Assembly: GCA_015039365.1 (NCBI GenBank) | Contig: WION01000006.1 | Span: 868,001-932,000, forward strand | Reading direction: 5' to 3' | Length of the DNA: 64,000 bases | Source of the DNA: Amanita rubescens | Taxonomy: Eukaryota > Basidiomycota > Agaricomycetes > Agaricales > Amanitaceae | Shown: in pieces, positions 58,188-64,000 of the stretch | How the letters are laid out: every line of letters begins with the position of its first letter | Numbering within the stretch: the stretch's first letter is position 1 | The notes under the pieces: generated by a model | Database searches by the model: none | Told to the model about the DNA's origin: nothing | What the model saw: the letters and a program-made list of their open reading frames with translations, nothing else | Position numbers and translations under genes: made by a program

Positions 58188-58624
58188 TGGGGGGATGTGA
58201 GAAGGGTAAGGATATTACATAGGTTTTTAGGCGCTCAGCTGCCATTGTTGCCAATTCGGTGTTTTCAGGCCACACGCGTGTTCAACCTGTCTTCGACGCT
58301 ATTCGTCAAAAGTGTGAACGCAACTTGCAAGTACGAAAGTAGCCTTCTGAGCAACTGTTACACTGTCCTGTTCCCTCGCCTACCGTTGCTTAGCCACTGT
58401 CAGGACCGCTCGCACGTCGAGGGGCTTGCGAAACGTTCAGGATGGTGTTGGACGACGCGATGCAGTTCAGGAAGATCAAAGTGGAGGATGGAAGCATTAT
58501 GTAAAACTGTGGGCCAGAGCAGCACGAACAGGGTCGGAGCTACCGTGTTATTGTTGGTGCCAGATGCCTTAAAATACCAGTGTAACTTCTTCTGGCTAAC
58601 ATGTTCGTAACTATCAACAATCCC
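58188..58624. other. Spacer between the NACHT and uridine kinase genes
   Basis: A 145-codon plus-strand frame (58173-58610) overlaps the NACHT start and has no recognisable content. Probably the NACHT promoter. Confidence 0.4.
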
Positions 58625-60963
58625 TTATACACCCCGATACGTAACTAAAGATAATAACGATCCCCTTCAAAGAAGAATTAGAAAGTTCCGGAAAGCGAGG
58701 TGATTTGAACATACCAATCTGTCCCATCCCAGGTTGCATGACCCACACTCTGCGAGGAAGGCCTTCTGGGTTACCTTCACCTCGATAACCTTCCAACCAC
58801 CCCTCCTTCATCTCATCATCTACCGCACCACATACAATCTTTACACCCGGAAAAGCACGACGCAACACTGATATGCCACCCCCTCGAGCCACGAGGAAAG
58901 TGACAAAAATGATGTGATCTTCCTTGACGCCATGATCGAGTAATATGCGTATTGACATGAACGCGGCCGCACCAGTCCCGATCTTGAACAATTGGCATCA
59001 TTATCGGGTACTGCCGGGTACATTAAATCAGGAAACGCTCACTTGGACGTCCATCAGGAATACATATGTTTCCTCAGCCATCTGCCTGGACTTGACGTAC
59101 ATCGGTAATTGACCTTGGAGTAACAGAGGCTCCCCGGATCGGGCATCCGATTGTATCAAAAGCGAACCGACCGGAACGTCGTTGATAACACGTCGGAAGC
59201 CTCTCTCCAGTGCACCACCTCTGTCAAAAGCTTAGCTCATGACCACTTAAACGAAAACAACTTGCTTACGATCGGAGAATCGTGACTCCGCATACATACT
59301 GCGATTTATCTCAGAGATTATCCAATAAAAAGCTATCATTCCTACCTTTGCTGCCGTTTTCAGCCCCCTAAACTCGGCATTCACTGGCGTAACGACATGG
59401 TGCGAGGAGTACGTGAGATGTTGCAAGGCATGTTCCACAAGAAGAGTGGCCAGACGGTCAACAGAGAAGATAAAATCCTGACGTGAAGTATCCTTGGATC
59501 TTAGGATGGTATAGATCCCCTGGTACAATCAGAATCGGGCAAGTTGATACAGAAAATCTACTCACGAACCTGCATTTGTGGCGTTTGAGGATGAACTGTC
59601 AGATCTAAATCTTCTAATTTGTTTCCAGGCATTGGCGAGCCTGAACGACTTGGTAGGTACAGATGGGGAATAGCCATCTTCTCCCTAAATTTATTACTGC
59701 GCTCTTGCAGTTGTCGCCGCACATGTGTGCATATGAGGTCAATAGCCACTCTGTTGTTATGACCAGGAACAATCTTCAGAGAGCAAGGAAGTCAGCCACG
59801 AACAACGCTCCTATGTCCTACTTACAATGTCAGCATGGCTTGCAGTCGGACGGACAAAGTTGTCATATGATGGCTTGACAAAGCGCAGATATCTGCCAAC
59901 TGTGATGGGGATGATGGGCTAATGGTGAAAAGGGACATACTGATCAAGGATCCCATCCACTGTTCGGCCACGCTGCGCGACGTCTCTCTTGATACGTCTG
60001 GCTAGCATCAAATCCGAATCACACTGGACAAAAATCTAGATGCTCATCAATACTAAATGCGAAGTGCGCGAAAACGTATTACATACTTTGAGGTCATATA
60101 GTTCCCTTAGAGCAGGGTCGTGTAATGCCATGATGCCTTCGGCTACGACCCATGAGCTTCGCTCGGCATGAGATTGAGTGACGAACCAATAATAATGGAA
60201 GCTCCATATAGGTATTTTGTCTCTGTCAACCGTTGATGTTGTGCAAAGGAATATACAGGTATATTGCTTTGTTTGCACGCTTTCAAGTCTGCCAAGCACT
60301 GAGATAGGCTTAACGTCGAGCGGCGCTTTTCCAATCAAGATATTCAGCTTACAGCGGCAAACATTGGCATGTCTATAGCATCGGGGTGATCAAAATCCAA
60401 CTTGTTGGCGTGTGCTAACTCGAGCTCTTCCGGCGAATGGTATTTATAAAAACTATCCTGAAAAGAGATGTGAGAGATGGTTCAGATGAAATATGCAATT
60501 GAGAATCACCTGCGAAAGAATAGTGACAGCAGGGATAGACCCTAGCGACTTTACGATCTGCTCAGCCACATGAGTCTGCGGAATGGCACTTGTCGTTAAT
60601 GAGCCTCGAGCTTTGAAAATAAGGCAACCTTGCCGCTGGCAGAGCCACCTGAACGAGCATTATACATCGCACGCGATGTATCGTACTGAATGCTCACCAG
60701 CAATACCAATGACATATGCATCACATATCCGAACACCATCCTCGCTATACCTGTCACAAGTTCAGTTCCGCTGGCCTGCGTAAATGTAGGAAGTGAGCGC
60801 ACCATGGGGGTCGCCCATGTGAGACTAGGACAGTGTTCTTTTGGGGCTTTATCCAGAGGTCGCTGTTGTTGGGGGTTCGGATGACTGGCACATCGCCCGA
60901 AGACAGAGACGGGGCTGGCGATGACCTGTTGGTGTCGTCCTTCATAACGAATTCATCCGGCAT
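58625..60963 (-). CDS. URK1: Uridine kinase with uracil phosphoribosyltransferase-like domain
   Basis: Pyrimidine salvage: phosphorylates uridine/cytidine. The C-terminal domain resembles uracil phosphoribosyltransferase and is often regulatory. After a disordered start (MPDEFVMKDDTNRSSPAPS) comes YVIGIAGGSASGKTHVAEQI, SQDSFYKYHSPEELELAHAN, LDFDHPDAIDMPMF, ASIIIAEGIMALHDPALREL and a CDSDLMLARRIKRDVAQRGR lid region. The UPRT part has RGGALERGFRRVINDVPVGS and MDVQIGTGAAAFMSIRILLD (PRPP loop) and ends after MQPGMGQI. The P-loop is carried by a 20-nt exon (60629-60648) and split from its Thr by an intron. All exon joins I tested were in frame. About fourteen exons. Confidence 0.88.
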
Positions 60964-61247
60964 TGCCGAGGCCTGGAGCCCTATATATAAGGCTACTCGA
61001 GTCAGGGATAAGAAAGGGGAAACTTGTGGCCCTGGGAAGGGCTACAAATGGTAATTTCCATGTGCCTCGGCTATTTGAAAACCAAAGCGCGAATGGTCTA
61101 CGGCCACTCTGGATCATCACGTATGCCCGACAGCACAGAGCCTATCTAGGAAAATATATGTAATACGAAAAGCCCTGGAATCCTTGTCAGGGTGTTCCTG
61201 GCGAGAACACGCAAACCTGATCCTGTGTATACGTGAACGCATGACCC

Positions 61248-63122
61248 TTAATCATCGCTCAGTAGGAACCCCTCTAGCGCATTCCTCATGGCCTTTTCAT
61301 CCATCTTCTCGGTCTTGAAAATTTCGCCTACCGTTCTCGACTGCTGTTTCATGGAGCGAACTTAGCTGGGTATTGACCCAGACAGGCAACGGTACCAATC
61401 CATGCGTTATCGTGGAGGTACCGGACAACAACGGCGCACCTCGACTGCTCTTGCTCACCAAAGTCGTATGACACATATAACATAGATGTGGTGTCAGAGT
61501 TTCGAAGTGAATGTCCATTGTCCGCGGTACAGTGCCAGCTGCCTGCGCGTTTAAAGACGTTGTAACCTCCTTTACGTGAGGCGGCAGATTCGCCGGATCT
61601 GTATATTCCCTGATGGATATTCTGGACTTCCAGCCTTCTATGTCGCGTTGCGCTGGTCTGAAGAAAAATCATAAAACTACACATGACCTTCGAAAATGGG
61701 ATGCGTACCTCCCACACATAACACAGACATCCCTCTGATTCCTCCTTCGGCTCCACTTTAGCGCACGTCCTTGCAATCGCAGATACAGTGGATGGATAAT
61801 CTGCTTCCAACCCAATAATGAAGTCTGAACATCATCCAATAAGTATGAACCTTTTAGGGGTGAGATCTAATATACTAACCTCTCGTCAGGGCACCGATCC
61901 CCTGCTTCCCGCTCGAATGTCGGTCCCTCCCCACGACGTGCAGAGCTCGCCACCAAACCCAAACTCCGCATTCCTTCATCCCCACATCCCTCAAAGGACG
62001 TATCACTCTAATCTTTTTTCTTTCCAGACTCGTATGTGCAGCAGGCGTCCATTCTTCTTGAGCTTCTTCCCTCACAACAAAACCACCTCCTTGAGCGATT
62101 GACGATATATGCGCAATAGACAATGACGTCGAAGACGTTCCTAGTAAAAGATGTGACGATCCCGTTGAGTGAGCGGTCTGTAGAAGAAGGCGGCGAATCA
62201 ATGTTTGTATGGTTGTGGCAAAGGCTGTCTGCGTTGGAAGTGATGATAGATAAAGTCGTAATGCTTCAGATGGTGGCAAGGACTGTATGCTTGACCTTGA
62301 TGTGAGAGGCAGGTCTGAGGATGTGATTTATCAGGTATATAATCCAATACCTCGGAGGGTGTCCCTTACCTTCGTTCGACATATCAAGAGCAATGTCAGA
62401 AAATTGGGTATTTTCGCCATGCCGTGTCCACCAGTCGTGGTCAAAAGCATCTTCTAAGCGCAAAGGTATGAACTCGGCATTTTCGTACTGCTCTACGACT
62501 TTGCGAATATCCTCCGTCCTGTCTTTTGCATCCTGTGCACACAACTTAAGCGGGAATGCGTCAACAGAATATCAAACGCTCACTTCTGGAAAGGCAGCGC
62601 ATGTCTCTACGTAGCATACATACACATTTCTCCACACTTGGTCATTTCGTGGATGGTCTTTTCCTCCCTTTGGTTTCCCATTTATTGTCATGGCAGCGGG
62701 TGCCATATAGTGTTGGTTGATCAAATCGAGCAAGATGGTTGAACCGATGCCACCGGAAAAACCAAGTAGAAGGTTTCCCGACGCCTTGAGCACCTTCCGT
62801 CGTGAAGCATCTGCCTTTTCGTTAATGAATGGATCCAATGCTCGCTTAAATTTGGCTGTAACAAATGGAAAGAAACAGGCTCTGCATGCGACAAAGAAAC
62901 AGTAAGAATCAGAAAGAGACGGATGGTATGGGACAGACTTGCAGAATACAGCGTGTCTGACAACGACATTGCCCCGATTTTCCTTGCACTTGACGCAAGT
63001 TTTCGATTTATCGAACTTCGGACGACCTGGCATGGTCTCAACGGACGCTCGGACCATCATTAAAGCTTCTTACGGAGCATTACATCGTCTTTTTCGGATG
63101 CCGTAGGATCACCGCAAGACAT
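61248..63122 (-). CDS. NCS2: Cytoplasmic tRNA 2-thiolation protein 2 (Ncs2/Ctu2)
   Basis: Partner of Ncs6/Ctu1 in 2-thiolation of wobble uridine in cytosolic tRNAs for Lys, Glu and Gln. The N-terminal zinc motif is KSKTCVKCKENRGNVVVRHA. The ATP-pyrophosphatase-type loop is LLGFSGGIGSTILLDL, followed by YVCYVETCAAFPE and later LLGTSSTSLSIAHISSIAQG. The C-terminal cysteines lie in PHLCYMCHTTLVSK, and the end is KAMRNALEGFLLSDD. The start is probably MSCGDPTASEKDDV at 63122. The frame is lost by one base before 63060, where the next in-frame Met lies. An extra base near 61356 breaks the frame shortly before the C-terminus. About six exons. Confidence 0.85.
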
Positions 63123-63612
63123 TGTACTATGTGAGATCTTGAGATTGGGAGGACTAAAGTGATTGGCCACAAATTCCCACAATCAACAAACATATGGTCC
63201 TATTAGCCAAGACACATGCGCCCAGTGAGAATTTAATATTACTTACACGCCTCCATCGCGCACGTACAAAAAGATATGGAGATTATCTGTAACTTATGTA
63301 AGTGCTCCCTAACAAATTCAAAGGACCAATTTATATGGAGCATATAGATCATTCAGGTGCATGATAAATCCACCAATGTCCATGCACTCATGCGCTGAAG
63401 CGCTGAAGACCGAGGCTACTTGAGAGGTACATAGCGGAAGATACTGAAAATCCCCTTTTTCTGCTTAGACAGGATAGAGGTTATGAAAACTAGAATGCGG
63501 TGATATGACGATGCCATAGCGCTGCCTGCATGCGCAGTGAGCGCTTGAGCAGCGGCTAATGCATTGGATTGTTTGGTCACGGAAGTCGCTGGCGCTTAAT
63601 GAAGCGAACAAC
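63123..63612. promoter_or_regulatory. Divergent spacer at the right edge
   Basis: Upstream of Ncs2 and of the edge frame. No element recognised. Confidence 0.3.
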
Positions 63613-63996
63613 ATGTCTACTGACAACCTTCAAGTTGGTACGTTCCACTTTTCAATTCATGGTGATGCATCGATGAATAACTTTGTAAATAATACAGGTG
63701 GCCCAAGCTTGGACAGAGTTGAGCGTAATACACAATTGAGACAACCTAAAGCTGCTCAAAGAAGAGTCACAGTAAAGGAAGGCGGGGGCAGAAACTTGGC
63801 AGGGGAGGGACCAGTTTCTTTCCAAGTTACAAGTCCCAAAGGCCCTCGCTTCACTCTTCAACGAGCCGCGACTATGATGCTTACACCCACAAGGCCTGTC
63901 GGCCGTGCTCCTGGCTTCCTTGCAAGTCTTCTGGCGGTTGCAAAATCTTCATGTATGCGCATCTACCAAGGTGGAGACCCTGACATACGTCGCTGA
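63613..63996 (+). CDS. Possible start of an NLR-like or related gene, cut by the window edge
   Basis: Open frame of 128 codons from MSTDNLQVGTFHFSIHGDAS; an earlier in-frame Met is at 63559. The segment FHFSIHGDASMNNFVNNTGG resembles the short F-x-I...N-x-F motif seen just ahead of the NOD in many Agaricomycete NLRs, including the NACHT protein at 56349 in this window. The rest is basic and unassigned (RRVTVKEGGGRNLAGEG). The frame closes at 63996, but an intron could carry it past the window. Call is tentative. Confidence 0.3.
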   Translation: MSTDNLQVGTFHFSIHGDASMNNFVNNTGGPSLDRVERNTQLRQPKAAQRRVTVKEGGGRNLAGEGPVSFQVTSPKGPRFTLQRAATMMLTPTRPVGRAPGFLASLLAVAKSSCMRIYQGGDPDIRR

Positions 63997-64000
63997 CCCC

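Noticed and set aside
1..64000. tRNA, rRNA and CRISPR elements
   Set aside because: I looked for B-box-like GGTTCGAATC contexts and spaced repeats; the few matches fall inside coding sequence and lack a cloverleaf. None is reported.

Overview
This window looks like nuclear DNA of a mushroom-forming basidiomycete (Agaricomycetes). Almost every gene is cut by many 45-60 nt GT-AG introns. The gene families also fit: secreted seven-bladed lactonases, a Crinkler effector, a Helitron with a DUF6570-type N-terminal protein, a NACHT protein, a HeLo/MLKL-like protein and a Rom2-type RhoGEF. Genes are dense and lie on both strands. I saw no tRNA, rRNA or CRISPR.

Layout. 0.4-19.7 kb is mostly housekeeping: protein disulfide isomerase, an Sqt1-like WD40 protein, a secreted lactonase, a very large nucleotidyltransferase-like/ankyrin protein, cysteinyl-tRNA synthetase and a RhoGEF. 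20.4-27.4 kb is an accessory patch: two halves of a lactonase paralogue flank a Crinkler-type gene and a damaged M20 peptidase. 28.3-39.6 kb returns to housekeeping: methionine permease-like transporter, OMA1, SVF1, an unknown gene, an Acl4-like TPR chaperone, a BTB protein and a PfkB sugar kinase. 39.6-49.1 kb is a second accessory island, bounded on both sides by copies of the PfkB 3' end. It holds a four-member array of small beta-trefoil-like genes, a Helitron fragment that landed in one array spacer, and a HeLo/MLKL-like gene. 49.1-63.1 kb holds a secreted protein with an internally duplicated exon block, COX4, a small basic protein, a Ca2+/H+ exchanger, a NACHT protein with membrane segments, uridine kinase/UPRT and the tRNA thiolation protein Ncs2/Ctu2. 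A gene of NLR-like character may begin at the right edge.

How the genes relate. The housekeeping genes are independent, though several share short divergent promoters. The accessory genes (Crinkler, HeLo-like, NACHT, nucleotidyltransferase-ankyrin, beta-trefoil array) resemble a fungal conflict or self/non-self repertoire; that joint role is inference from family membership, not shown by the sequence.

Caution. About a dozen conserved genes contain one or a few single-base frame breaks, mostly insertions, while all surrounding codons and splice sites are intact. Consensus errors are the simplest explanation, so I call those genes CDS and name the breaks. Gene spans run from start to stop codon and include introns.
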